From: Rugamonas rubra
GTDB taxonomy: Bacteria > Pseudomonadota > Gammaproteobacteria > Burkholderiales > Burkholderiaceae_D
Direction of reading: 5' to 3'
DNA length: 64,000 bases
Assembly (NCBI RefSeq): GCF_900114705.1
Contig: NZ_FOTW01000005.1
Coordinates: 248,001 to 312,000 of the forward strand
Part shown: positions 8,838 to 17,222 of the stretch, one piece after another
Position numbering within the stretch: the first letter of the stretch is position 1
Layout of the letters: every line of letters begins with the position of its first letter
The notes under the pieces: generated by a model
Database searches by the model: none
What the model was told of the DNA's origin: nothing
Seen by the model: the letters and a program-made list of their open reading frames with translations, nothing else
Made by a program: the position numbers and the translations under genes

Positions 8838-9719
8838 CTATCTATTCAACAGGAACTTGCGCACCACGGCGATCTGCTCGTCGTGGATGAAGGTGGGGGC
8901 GTGGCCGACGCCGGCGATCTCGACCAGCTCGGCGCGCGGGCCGCGCCGGGTCATGCCCAGCGCCGTGTCGCGCGACAGCAGGTCGGACTCGGCGCCGCGC
9001 ACCAGCAGCGTCGGGCAGGTGACGGCGTCGTAGGCGCTCCACAGCGCCGCCTCGTCGGCCTGGGCCGACTCCGGCGTGGCCGAGCGGAACGGCTGGGCCA
9101 GGCCCATGTCGTAGTGGCGCACCCACATGCCGTCCTTGTCCTGGCGCAGCACGTCGGCCGCCAGCTTGTGCCACTCGGCCTCGCTGTGCGGGCCGAACGG
9201 TTGCGACACGTCGCGGATGAACTTGGCCGCCTCGTCGAAGGTGGGGAAGCGCAGGTCCTGGCCGATGTAGTCGCCGATGCGCTGCAGCGCCGTCGGGTCG
9301 AGCACCGGGCCGATGTCGTTGAGGATCAGCTTGCTGACCGGGCTGTCCGGCAGCGCCGCCATGCCCAGGCCGATCAGGCCGCCCATCGAGGTGCCGAACC
9401 AGTCGACCGTCTGGCGCTCGCCGTTGGCCAGCACGCGCGCCAGCAGGGTCACCATGTCGGCGACGTATTGCGGAATGCGGTAGAGCTGCGGGTTGCGCAA
9501 GCGACCGGAACGGCCACGGCCGACCACGTCGGGGCAGACCACGCGGTAGTCGGCGGCGAGGGCGCGCGCCATGCTGTCGAAGTCGTCGGCGACGCGGGTC
9601 ACGCCGTGCACGCAGACCAGCACATTGGGATTGTCGGCGTCGCCCCATTCCTTGTACGCCATCTGGTGCAGACCGGCCATCGACAGACACTGAACCGACT
9701 TAATTTTTGCTTCGAGCAT
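8838..9719 (-). CDS. Alpha/beta-fold hydrolase
   Basis: A 293-residue serine hydrolase of the alpha/beta fold. The oxyanion region VHGVTR, the nucleophile elbow GTSMGG and a C-terminal GVGHAPT with the catalytic His are visible; an acidic residue lies in the RGAESDLLS segment. No signal peptide is seen, so it is probably cytoplasmic. GGAAG lies just before the ATG. The substrate is unknown; related annotations range from esterases to C-C hydrolases. It lies upstream of ridA and relA on the same strand. Confidence 0.85.
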   Translation of the reverse strand: MLEAKIKSVQCLSMAGLHQMAYKEWGDADNPNVLVCVHGVTRVADDFDSMARALAADYRVVCPDVVGRGRSGRLRNPQLYRIPQYVADMVTLLARVLANGERQTVDWFGTSMGGLIGLGMAALPDSPVSKLILNDIGPVLDPTALQRIGDYIGQDLRFPTFDEAAKFIRDVSQPFGPHSEAEWHKLAADVLRQDKDGMWVRHYDMGLAQPFRSATPESAQADEAALWSAYDAVTCPTLLVRGAESDLLSRDTALGMTRRGPRAELVEIAGVGHAPTFIHDEQIAVVRKFLLNR

Positions 9720-9888
9720 GCCACTTCCTTGTCAGATGCGGATTCGTCACCAAATGACCGCATGGGGATTTTTATGTAATGTTGGCCGGGGATGACATTT
9801 TACCGGTCGTTGCGCTTAAAATCTTACCGCAGTGTAGCGCAGCGGCGCCCATACCACCAACCCAACATCTTTCACCACAGGGGAAACC

Positions 9889-10695
9889 ATGGCAAGCACT
9901 AACGCAGGCAAGCTTTTGAGCGGCAAAACGGCACTGGTCACCGGCTCCACCTCGGGCATCGGCCTGGGCATGGCGCGCGCGCTGGCCGGCAGCGGCGCCA
10001 ACATCGTCTTCAACGGTTTCGGCGACGCCGGCGAGATCGAGCAGCTGCAGGCCGACGTGGCCAAGGAGTTCGGCGTGCAGACCGCCTACCACAACGCCGA
10101 CATGTCCAAGCCGGCCGAGATCGAGGCGATGATCGCCTTCGCCGACGACAAGTTCGGCGGCGTCGACGTGCTGGTCAACAACGCCGGCATCCAATATGTC
10201 GCCAACATCGAGGATTTCCCCACCGAAAAATGGGATGCCATCATCGCCATCAACCTGACCTCGGCCTTCCATACGTCGCGCCTGGTGCTGCCGCGCATGC
10301 GGGCGAAGAACTGGGGCCGCATCATCAACCTGGCCTCGACCCACGGCCTGGTCGGCTCGGCGCAGAAGTCGGCCTATGTGGCGGCCAAGCACGGTCTGAT
10401 CGGCCTGACCAAGGTCGGCGCGCTGGAGACGGCCACCACCGGCGTCACCGTCAACGCCATCTGCCCCGGCTTCGTGCTGACGCCGCTGGTGCAAAAACAG
10501 GTCGACGCGCGCGCCAGCAAGGACGGCATCAGCAACGACGCCGCCAAGCAGGCGCTGCTGGCCGACAAGCAACCGTCCGGCGAGTTCGTCACGCCCGAGG
10601 AGCTGGGCGCGCTGGCGGTGTTCCTGTGCAGCGACGCCGCCAAACAGGTGCGCGGCGTGGCCTGGAACATGGACGGCGGCTGGGTCGCCCAGTAG
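9889..10695 (+). CDS. bdhA: 3-Hydroxybutyrate dehydrogenase
   Basis: NAD-dependent short-chain dehydrogenase oxidising (R)-3-hydroxybutyrate to acetoacetate. The 268-residue protein has the cofactor motif TGSTSGIG, the NNAGIQ segment, and the catalytic Ser-Tyr-Lys triad in NLASTHGLVGSAQKSAYVAAKHG. The C-terminal part, with FVLTPLVQKQ and GEFVTPEELG, resembles the HBDH subgroup. It stands next to dctA and near the CoA-transferase genes, consistent with use of 3-hydroxybutyrate or PHB breakdown products. AGGGGAAACC precedes the ATG. Confidence 0.9.
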   Translation: MASTNAGKLLSGKTALVTGSTSGIGLGMARALAGSGANIVFNGFGDAGEIEQLQADVAKEFGVQTAYHNADMSKPAEIEAMIAFADDKFGGVDVLVNNAGIQYVANIEDFPTEKWDAIIAINLTSAFHTSRLVLPRMRAKNWGRIINLASTHGLVGSAQKSAYVAAKHGLIGLTKVGALETATTGVTVNAICPGFVLTPLVQKQVDARASKDGISNDAAKQALLADKQPSGEFVTPEELGALAVFLCSDAAKQVRGVAWNMDGGWVAQ

Positions 10696-10733
10696 GCGCC
10701 GTCGGCTCTTAACCCACCCTAAGGCAGAGAGCC

Positions 10734-10760
10734 AGGGTCAGACCCTGAGGGTCTGACCCT
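10734..10760. repeat. Palindromic GGGTCAGACCC-type repeat, copy 2
   Basis: Perfect inverted repeat with 13-bp arms (10734-10746, 10748-10760) around one G, in the gap between bdhA and dctA. It matches copy 1 at every position of both arms and differs only at the central base. It may also fold as a terminator-like hairpin, but has no T tract. Confidence 0.9.
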
Positions 10761-10807
10761 AGGTTTTGCCTGTGGCTTGCACGGCCTGTGGCCCGTGCGC
10801 CACGAGC

Positions 10808-10853
10808 AGATATCACCATCCGTGATTTGCGGTTAACCACAATGGTGATATCT
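10808..10853. promoter_or_regulatory. 12-bp inverted repeat upstream of dctA
   Basis: AGATATCACCAT (10808-10819) and ATGGTGATATCT (10842-10853) are perfect reverse complements separated by 22 bases, ending 57 bases before the dctA start. The spacing is close to two helical turns, as expected for a dimer operator or a looped pair of half-sites. No regulator gene is adjacent, so the ligand protein is unknown. Confidence 0.55.
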
Positions 10854-10910
10854 GGCGGCTTGACTCATCATGAACTCCTCAAATATTCCACCGCTTTCCG
10901 AGGAGCTTCC

Positions 10911-12218
10911 GTGAAAAAGCCGTTCTACAAAATTCTCTACATCCAGGTGCTGTTCGCCATCGCCTGCGGCATCCTGCTCGGGGAGTTCTTCCCCAAGGAC
11001 GCGGTGGCCATGAAGCCGTTCGGCGACGGCTTCATCAAACTGATCAAGATGATCATCGCGCCGGTGATCTTCTGCACCGTCGTGTCCGGCATCGCCGGCA
11101 TGCAGGACATCAAGAAAATCGGCCGCGTCGGCGGCAAGGCCCTGTTGTACTTCGAGGTGGTGTCCACCTTCGCGCTGGTGATCGGCCTGTTCGTCGCCAA
11201 CATCCTGCGCCCGGGCGCCGGCTTCAACGCCGACCCGGCCACGCTCGACACCAAGTCGATCGCCGAGTACACCGCCAAGGCCAAGGGCCAGTCGACCATC
11301 GACTTCGTCATGAACATCATCCCCAACACCGTGGTCGACGCCTTCGCCAAGGGCGAGATCCTGCAGGTGCTGCTGGTGGCCATCCTGTTCGGCTTCGCCC
11401 TGTCGCTGATCGGCGAGCGCGGCAAGCCGGTCACCAAGCTGATCGACGACTTGTCGGCCGCCATCTTCGCCGTCGTCGCCATCATCATGAAGGCCGCCCC
11501 GGTCGGCGCCTTCGGTGCCATGGCCTTCACCATCGGCAAGTACGGCATCGCCTCGCTGAAGCCGCTGGCGGCGCTGATGGGTTCCTTCTACCTGACCTGC
11601 GCCCTGTTCATCTTCATCGTCCTCGGCGCCATCTGCAAGTACACCGGCTTCTCGATCGGCCGCTTCATCCTCTACATCAAGGAAGAACTGCTGATCGTGC
11701 TGGGCACCAGCTCGTCGGAAAGCGCCCTGCCCTCGCTGATGACCAAGCTGGAGCGCCTCGGCTGCTCGAAATCGGTGGTCGGCCTGGTGGTTCCCACCGG
11801 CTACTCGTTCAACCTGGACGGCACCAACATCTACATGACCATGGCCGCCCTGTTCGTCGCCCAGGCCACCAACACCGACCTGACGTTGACCCAGGAGCTG
11901 ACCATCCTCGGCGTGGCGATGCTGACCTCGAAGGGCGCCTCCGGCATCACCGGCGCCGGCTTCATCACCCTGGCGGCAACCTTGGCCGTGGTGCCGACCA
12001 TTCCGGTGGCCGGCATGGCGTTGATCCTCGGCATCGACCGCTTCATGAGCGAATGCCGCGCCCTGACCAACTTCATCGGCAACGGTGTGGCCACGGTGGT
12101 GGTATCGAGCTGGGAAAAGGAATTGAACCACGACACGCTGAAGCGCGAACTGGCCAACCCCGGCTCGACCGTGACCGATCCCGACCTGATCCCGATCAGC
12201 CGCGCCCACCACGCCTAA
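10911..12218 (+). CDS. dctA: C4-dicarboxylate transporter DctA
   Basis: Inner-membrane cation symporter of the DAACS family that imports succinate, fumarate, malate and related acids. The 435-residue protein starts at GTG, preceded by GAGGAG, and begins [18 protein letters not shown]. Family signatures are visible: the Ser-rich hairpin [13 protein letters not shown], the [14 protein letters not shown] motif and the C-terminal [25 protein letters not shown] longer reading frame upstream runs through the repeat and inverted repeat and is not coding. Confidence 0.95.
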   Translation: MKKPFYKILYIQVLFAIACGILLGEFFPKDAVAMKPFGDGFIKLIKMIIAPVIFCTVVSGIAGMQDIKKIGRVGGKALLYFEVVSTFALVIGLFVANILRPGAGFNADPATLDTKSIAEYTAKAKGQSTIDFVMNIIPNTVVDAFAKGEILQVLLVAILFGFALSLIGERGKPVTKLIDDLSAAIFAVVAIIMKAAPVGAFGAMAFTIGKYGIASLKPLAALMGSFYLTCALFIFIVLGAICKYTGFSIGRFILYIKEELLIVLGTSSSESALPSLMTKLERLGCSKSVVGLVVPTGYSFNLDGTNIYMTMAALFVAQATNTDLTLTQELTILGVAMLTSKGASGITGAGFITLAATLAVVPTIPVAGMALILGIDRFMSECRALTNFIGNGVATVVVSSWEKELNHDTLKRELANPGSTVTDPDLIPISRAHHA

Positions 12219-12233
12219 GCCGCCCCTAGCGGC

Positions 12234-12272
12234 AAAAAAAATCCCCGCACAGCGATGTGCGGGGATTTTTTT
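12234..12272. terminator. Bidirectional terminator between dctA and oleate hydratase
   Basis: The arms (AAAATCCCCGCACA and its complement) close a 4-base loop, with A/T runs on both sides, so it works in both directions. It lies between the convergent dctA and oleate hydratase genes. Confidence 0.92.
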
Positions 12273-12287
12273 ATTGGCAAGCAGCGC

Positions 12288-13859
12288 CTATTGGAAGGCT
12301 TTGACCAGCGCGTCGAACTTGACCTTTAGCGCGTGGTCGTGGGCGTGCACCGGCGGCACCTCGCGTTCGACCTTGAGCAGCTGGTAGACCGCCATCTGCG
12401 CCGCCCGCACCGAGTATTCGACGGTGAAGACGACGTCGTCGGCGACCTCGACGAACTGGCTGACGAAGGCCAGGTTGCGGGTGTTGGCGGGCACCGGCAG
12501 CGGCCGGTCGCTCTTGACGCGCGGCATGAACATGCTGGTGATGTAGGGCATGCGGCAGGGAATGCAATTGGCCTTGGCCATCACCTCGTAGTCGAAGTTC
12601 AAATGGCCGCACAGCTCGCGCAGGATCTCCTCGCCGCTGCAGTCGGCCATCGGCTTGGCGACGAAGTTGCCGATACGGTCGGGATGCAGCGCGTAACCCC
12701 AGAACACTTGCACGCCCTCCGGCTGGCCGGCGAAGTGCGGCTGGTGCGCCAGCACGATCGACATGAACCAGTTGGAATCCTTGAAGGTGACCAGGCCGCC
12801 GGTGCCGGCGCTGTTGCCGCTGAACTTCTCCATGCGGTCGAAGAAGGCGCTGTCGTGCAGGGTCACGGTGAACGACTCCCACCACGATTCAGGGATGCTG
12901 GAATTGAAGGCGGCCGGATTGCCGAACTGCGGCCGGCCCGCCGCCAGCTTTTCCCACAGGGTCCAGCCGCCGCTGTCGCGCTTGCTGAGCTTGGGCGGCG
13001 CGCTGCTCATCGAGCCATAGCTGGCGGCGTCGGTCATCGAGCCGTTTTGGAAGAACAGCAGGTCGTCGGGGCCGAGCTCGAGGCGCTCGCTGGCGCCGTC
13101 GCGCACACATTGCAGCGCCGTCGCCATGGTCACGCCGTCGTGCTCCTTGAGTTCGATGTCCTCCACCTTGCAGCCGGTGAGCACGCGCACGCCCTGCTGC
13201 TGCAACCAGTGCTGCAGGGGCCGCACCAGCGAGTCGTACTGGTTGTAGACGGTGCGCTTGACGCCGGCCAACGTTTCGATGCGCGAGAACTCCATCATGA
13301 AACGGTGCAGATAGCGCTTGAACTCCACCGCGCTGTGCCAGGGTTGGAAGGCGAAGGTGGTGGCCCACATGAACCAGAACTTGGTCTCGAAGAAGGCCGG
13401 CGACAGCCAGTCGGTGATGGCGCTGCCGTCCAGCACGTCCTCGCTGGCCTCGCTCAGGCGCAGCAACTCCAGGCGGTCGGTCATCGAGAAGCCCATCGAC
13501 TTGACGTCGAGCTTGAAGCGGTTGCGGTCGACCAGCCGCGCCATCGAGTGCGACACGTGCTTCTCGTTGAAGGCGATGGTTTCCTCGTAGACGCTGCGGC
13601 CCGGATGTTCGAGCGAGGGAATCGACTTGAACAATTCCCAGGTGCATTCGTAGTTGTCGGTGGTGAGCATGCGGCCGCCGCGCAGCGTGTAGCCGTCGGT
13701 GGGGTTGCCGCCGCCGTCGAGGCTGCCGCCGGCGATCGCCATGGCCTCGAAGATGGTGATGTCGGCGCCGCTGACGCCGCCGTCGCGGATCATGAAGGCG
13801 GCGGCGGCGAGCGAACCGATGCCGCCTCCGACCAGATAAGCTTTAATTGGGGTATGCAT
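12288..13859 (-). CDS. ohyA: Oleate hydratase (MCRA family)
   Basis: FAD-binding enzyme that adds water to the cis-9 double bond of oleic acid to give 10-hydroxystearate. The 523-residue protein has the N-terminal dinucleotide fold (GGGIGSLAAAAFMIRDGG), the GGSLDGGGN segment and family blocks such as RGGRMLTTDNYECTW, TTFAFQPWHSAVEFKRY and MPYITSMFMPR. No signal peptide is seen. It is transcribed alone between dctA and the CoA-transferase genes and fits the fatty-acid catabolism setting; a role in membrane or host-lipid tolerance is also possible. Confidence 0.93.
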   Translation of the reverse strand: MHTPIKAYLVGGGIGSLAAAAFMIRDGGVSGADITIFEAMAIAGGSLDGGGNPTDGYTLRGGRMLTTDNYECTWELFKSIPSLEHPGRSVYEETIAFNEKHVSHSMARLVDRNRFKLDVKSMGFSMTDRLELLRLSEASEDVLDGSAITDWLSPAFFETKFWFMWATTFAFQPWHSAVEFKRYLHRFMMEFSRIETLAGVKRTVYNQYDSLVRPLQHWLQQQGVRVLTGCKVEDIELKEHDGVTMATALQCVRDGASERLELGPDDLLFFQNGSMTDAASYGSMSSAPPKLSKRDSGGWTLWEKLAAGRPQFGNPAAFNSSIPESWWESFTVTLHDSAFFDRMEKFSGNSAGTGGLVTFKDSNWFMSIVLAHQPHFAGQPEGVQVFWGYALHPDRIGNFVAKPMADCSGEEILRELCGHLNFDYEVMAKANCIPCRMPYITSMFMPRVKSDRPLPVPANTRNLAFVSQFVEVADDVVFTVEYSVRAAQMAVYQLLKVEREVPPVHAHDHALKVKFDALVKAFQ

Positions 13860-13976
13860 TGTGTCCTCTGTGGAATGTCTTGTAATGATTGTATGTTGTA
13901 CATATCATCAAGTCAGTACGCTACACCACACAGAGCGGAACGGCCGGTGCCGCGCCTTGGCGCGCCGGCGTAAACG

Positions 13977-14007
13977 GCAACGGCACGCCGTAGGGGCGTG
14001 CCGTTGC
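13977..14007 (-). terminator. Hairpin after the CoA-transferase operon
   Basis: Perfect 13-bp arms GCAACGGCACGCC (13977-13989) and GGCGTGCCGTTGC (13995-14007) with a 5-base loop. The T tract on the minus strand is only about three bases, so termination efficiency is uncertain. Confidence 0.6.
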
Positions 14008-14031
14008 GTACCGTTCAGTGCCGCCGCCGCG

Positions 14032-14682
14032 TTATACGGCGGAAACGTCCAGATCGGCGCCGGTGGCGGCCTTGACGTCGTCCTTGCTGACGCCGGGCGC
14101 CAGTTCGATCAGCTTGAGGCCCTGCGGCGTCACCTCGATCACGCCGAGGTCGGTGATGATCAGGTCGACCACGCCGACGCCGGTCAACGGCAGGTCGCAT
14201 TTTTTCAGCAGCTTGTGCGAGGTCGAGCCGTCCTTGGCGGTGGCGACGTGCTCCATCAGCACGACGACGCGCTTGACGCCGGCCACCAGGTCCATGGCGC
14301 CGCCCATGCCCTTGACCATTTTGCCGGGGATCATCCAGTTGGCCAGGTCGCCCTGTTCGGAGACCTGCATGGCGCCGAGGATGGCCAGGTTGATCTTGCC
14401 GCCACGGATCATGCCGAAGGAGTCGGCCGAGCTGAAATAGGCCGAGCCGGGCAAGGCCGTCACGGTCTGCTTGCCGGCGTTGATCAGGTCGGCGTCGACC
14501 TCGGCGTCGGTCGGGAAGGGGCCGATGCCCAGCAGGCCGTTCTCCGACTGCAGGAACACCTCGATGTCCTGCGGCACGTAGTTGGCCACCAGGGTGGGCA
14601 GGCCGATGCCCAGGTTCACATAAAATCCGTCCTGCAATTCCTTCGCCGCGCGCGCGGCCATTTCGTCACGAGTCCATGCCAT
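14032..14682 (-). CDS. scoB: 3-Oxoacid CoA-transferase subunit B
   Basis: Beta subunit of the enzyme that moves CoA from succinyl-CoA to acetoacetate. The 216-residue protein has the subunit B glycine loop ([12 protein letters not shown]) and the active-site Glu in [11 protein letters not shown], which forms the covalent glutamyl-CoA intermediate. [18 protein letters not shown] is also characteristic. It follows scoA after 39 bases. Confidence 0.95.
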   Translation of the reverse strand: MAWTRDEMAARAAKELQDGFYVNLGIGLPTLVANYVPQDIEVFLQSENGLLGIGPFPTDAEVDADLINAGKQTVTALPGSAYFSSADSFGMIRGGKINLAILGAMQVSEQGDLANWMIPGKMVKGMGGAMDLVAGVKRVVVLMEHVATAKDGSTSHKLLKKCDLPLTGVGVVDLIITDLGVIEVTPQGLKLIELAPGVSKDDVKAATGADLDVSAV

Positions 14683-14721
14683 AGTAATCTCCGTCTTTCT
14701 TTGTTCTGGGGTGCCGGGCGC

Positions 14722-15423
14722 TTAGGCGGCGGCGCGCACGGTGCGCTGCTCGATGCGTTTTTCCGGCGTGGCGTTGACCACGATGCGCTGCACGAAGATG
14801 CTCGGCAGGTGGACCTGGTCGGGATCGATCTCGCCGACCTCGACCAGCTCCTCGACCTCGGCGATGGTGATCTTGCCGGCCATCGCCACGTTCGGGTTGA
14901 AGTTGCGCGCGGTCTTGCGGAACACCAGGTTGCCGGCCTTGTCGGCCTTCCAGGCCTTGACCAGCGACACGTCGGCCACCAGGCTGCGTTCCATCACGTA
15001 TTGCTCGCCGTCGAACTCGCGGATCTCCTTGCCGTCGGCGACGATGGTGCCGACGCCGGTCTTGGTGAAGAAGGCCGGGATGCCGGCGCCGCCGGCGCGC
15101 AGTTTTTCCGCCAAGGTGCCCTGCGGGGTGAATTCGAGCTCAAGCTCGCCGGCCAGGTATTGGCGGGCGAACTCCTTGTTCTCGCCGACGTAGGAGGCGA
15201 TCATCTTCTTGATTTGGCGCGTCTCGAGCAGCTGGCCGAGGCCGAAGCCGTCGACCCCGGCGTTGTTGGAGATGGCGGTCAGCCCGGTCACGCCGGAATC
15301 GCGCAGCGCCAGGATCAGGGCCTCGGGGATGCCGCACAGGCCGAAGCCGCCGACGGCGATGGTTTGACCGTTTTGGACCACGCCAGCCAGGGCTGAGGCG
15401 GCGTCCGGATACACTTTGTTCAT
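14722..15423 (-). CDS. scoA: 3-Oxoacid CoA-transferase subunit A
   Basis: Alpha subunit partner of scoB. The 233-residue protein has the family's GGFGLCGIPE loop near the N-terminus and the NNAGVDGFGLG and GIPAFFTKTGVGT segments. Together with bdhA it would convert 3-hydroxybutyrate to acetoacetyl-CoA. It is the first gene of the operon and is divergent from a PAS-LuxR regulator. Confidence 0.95.
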   Translation of the reverse strand: MNKVYPDAASALAGVVQNGQTIAVGGFGLCGIPEALILALRDSGVTGLTAISNNAGVDGFGLGQLLETRQIKKMIASYVGENKEFARQYLAGELELEFTPQGTLAEKLRAGGAGIPAFFTKTGVGTIVADGKEIREFDGEQYVMERSLVADVSLVKAWKADKAGNLVFRKTARNFNPNVAMAGKITIAEVEELVEVGEIDPDQVHLPSIFVQRIVVNATPEKRIEQRTVRAAA

Positions 15424-15456
15424 ACGCGTCCCTTATCTTTTGTTAAGCTGTGTCGC

Positions 15457-15514
15457 TTTGTTTTGTTGATATCGCATGCAGCGCAACGTCTCAGCATAAA
15501 ATACACAAAACAAA
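15457..15514. promoter_or_regulatory. Inverted repeat between scoA and the PAS-LuxR gene
   Basis: TTTGTTTTGT (15457-15466) and ACAAAACAAA (15505-15514) are perfect 10-bp reverse complements 38 bases apart, in the divergent promoter region. The symmetry suits a regulator controlling both directions, plausibly the adjacent LuxR-type protein, but the sites are A/T-rich and could be chance. Confidence 0.4.
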
Positions 15515-15574
15515 AGCACAATACCGTAGAACTACCTGCATTCTTTCCCTCGACCAGAATTGAAACCGCGCCAG

Positions 15575-16138
15575 ATGAATGCACCGCAAGCCATCGATTA
15601 CGAAACCATTTTCCTGCACGCGCCGGTCGGCATGTGCATTTCCGAGAACCGCGTCATCCAGTCCTGCAACGAGGCGCTGGCGGCGATGTTCGGCTACACG
15701 CGCGGCATGCTCGAGGGCCTGTCCTTCCAGGTGCTCTACCCCACCGCCGACGAGTTCCTGCGCACCGGCGACCGCATCATCCCGATCATGAACGCGCGCG
15801 GCCGCTATTCGGACGAGCGCATCATGCGGCGTGCCAACCAGGAGCTGTTCTGGTGCCACGTCAGCGGCCACGCGCTCAAGCTCAACGAGCCGCTCGGGCC
15901 CGGCATCTGGACCTTCGAGGACGTCAGCGAGAAGCGCCCGGTGACGGCCGAGCTGACCCCGCGCGAGCGCGAGATCGCCGCCCTGCTGGTCGAGGGCAAG
16001 ACCAGCAAGGTCATCGCCCGGCAGATCGACCTGTCGCCGCGCACGGTGGAGATGCACCGCGCCAAGCTGATGCGAAAATTCTCCGCCGCCACCTCGTCCG
16101 AACTGGTGCACAAGCTGGTTGGCCTGCAACAGCAATAG
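15575..16138 (+). CDS. PAS domain LuxR-type transcriptional regulator
   Basis: A 187-residue regulator with an N-terminal PAS domain (about 10-120, including VIQSCNEALAAMFGYTRGMLEG) and a C-terminal LuxR-type helix-turn-helix (about 128-187, LTPREREIAALLVEGKTSKVIARQ). It has no receiver domain, so it probably senses a small molecule or redox signal directly. It is divergent from scoAB and is its likely regulator by position. A TTG five codons upstream is an alternative start; neither start has a strong ribosome site. Confidence 0.85.
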   Translation: MNAPQAIDYETIFLHAPVGMCISENRVIQSCNEALAAMFGYTRGMLEGLSFQVLYPTADEFLRTGDRIIPIMNARGRYSDERIMRRANQELFWCHVSGHALKLNEPLGPGIWTFEDVSEKRPVTAELTPREREIAALLVEGKTSKVIARQIDLSPRTVEMHRAKLMRKFSAATSSELVHKLVGLQQQ

Positions 16139-16229
16139 GCCGCCTCGACCAGGCCGCGGCGCTGTCGCGGCGCTGCGGCGGCCCCACCCTGCCATACCCT
16201 GCCGCGCCGGTGTCGGGCGCGGCCCGTCC

Positions 16230-17006
16230 TTACATCGCCAGCATGCCGTCGTCGGCCGAGATGATGGCGCCGTTGATGAAGTGCGAGTCCTCGCCGGCCA
16301 GCAGCAAGAGCAGGCCGTCGAGGTCCTCCGGCTTGCCGGCACGCTTGCGCGGCAGCATCTCGACCAGCTTCTGGCCCTGCTCGCTGGCGAAATAGTCCTC
16401 GTTGATCTCGGTCGAAATGTAGCCCGGGCAGATGGCGTTGGTGTTGATGTTGTACTTGCCCCACTCGACCGCCATGGCCTTGGTCATCTGCACCACGCCG
16501 GCCTTGCTCATGCAGTAGACGCCGATCTGCGGCAGCACGCGCAGGCCGGCCACCGAAGCGATGTTAATGATGCGGTGTTGTTTTTTGGGGTCGCCCTTGG
16601 CCCGCGCGATCATCCGCTTGGCGGTCTGCTGGGCGACGAAAAAGGCGCCGCGCAGATTGGTGTCCATGACGAAGGCGTAGTCCTCCGGCGAGACGTCGAC
16701 CAGGCGCTGGGTGTTGGACACGCCGGAGTTGTTGACCAGGATGTCGATCGGTCCGGCCTCCGTCTCGGCGTGGGCGATGGCCGACTTGATGCTGGCGAAG
16801 TCGGTCACGTCCAGGCTGACCACATGGGCCGCGCCGCCGTCCGCTTCGATCTCGGCGCGCAGCTCCTTGAGCCGCTCGGTGCGGCGCGAGGCCAGCACCA
16901 CTTGGGCGCCGGCCTGCGCCAGCACCTTGGCGAAACGCGCGCCCAAGCCGCTGGAGGCGCCGGTGATGAGGGCGATTTTCCCCTCGAAATTGACTTCTAT
17001 ACCCAC
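16230..17006 (-). CDS. Short-chain dehydrogenase/reductase
   Basis: A 258-residue NAD(P)-dependent oxidoreductase with the cofactor motif TGASSGLG, NNSGVS, the catalytic Ser in NIASVAGL and Tyr/Lys in YCMSK. The SRR after the second beta strand suggests NADPH preference. It may be a 3-oxoacyl-ACP/CoA-type reductase, but the substrate is not evident. It is divergent from the ETF-QO gene and shares a promoter region containing repeated ATCTAAT half-sites. Confidence 0.85.
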   Translation of the reverse strand: MGIEVNFEGKIALITGASSGLGARFAKVLAQAGAQVVLASRRTERLKELRAEIEADGGAAHVVSLDVTDFASIKSAIAHAETEAGPIDILVNNSGVSNTQRLVDVSPEDYAFVMDTNLRGAFFVAQQTAKRMIARAKGDPKKQHRIINIASVAGLRVLPQIGVYCMSKAGVVQMTKAMAVEWGKYNINTNAICPGYISTEINEDYFASEQGQKLVEMLPRKRAGKPEDLDGLLLLLAGEDSHFINGAIISADDGMLAM

Positions 17007-17080
17007 GAGCTACTCCCTTACTTGGAACGATCTGATTGTCTGGTGATCCATTGTAGACGCGCGGCGCACGCACCTGCGCT

Positions 17081-17132
17081 ATCTAATCGCAATCATTACA
17101 CAAATCGCCAGTATTAGATTGCGGCATCTAAT
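17081..17132. promoter_or_regulatory. ATTAGAT/ATCTAAT repeated operator-like sites
   Basis: ATTAGAT (17113-17119) and ATCTAAT (17126-17132) form a perfect inverted repeat with a 6-base spacer. A further ATCTAAT lies at 17081-17087, followed by a similar CGCAAT context. This lies in the 216-base divergent region between the SDR and ETF-QO genes and looks like a multi-half-site operator. Confidence 0.5.
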
Positions 17133-17222
17133 AATGTCCCTCAAAATGGCGCCAAAGTTGCAATCCGCAGCAAAAAGAAGCACACTCGTGCTTAAATTTT
17201 CTCTCCACTATAAAAAAACACC

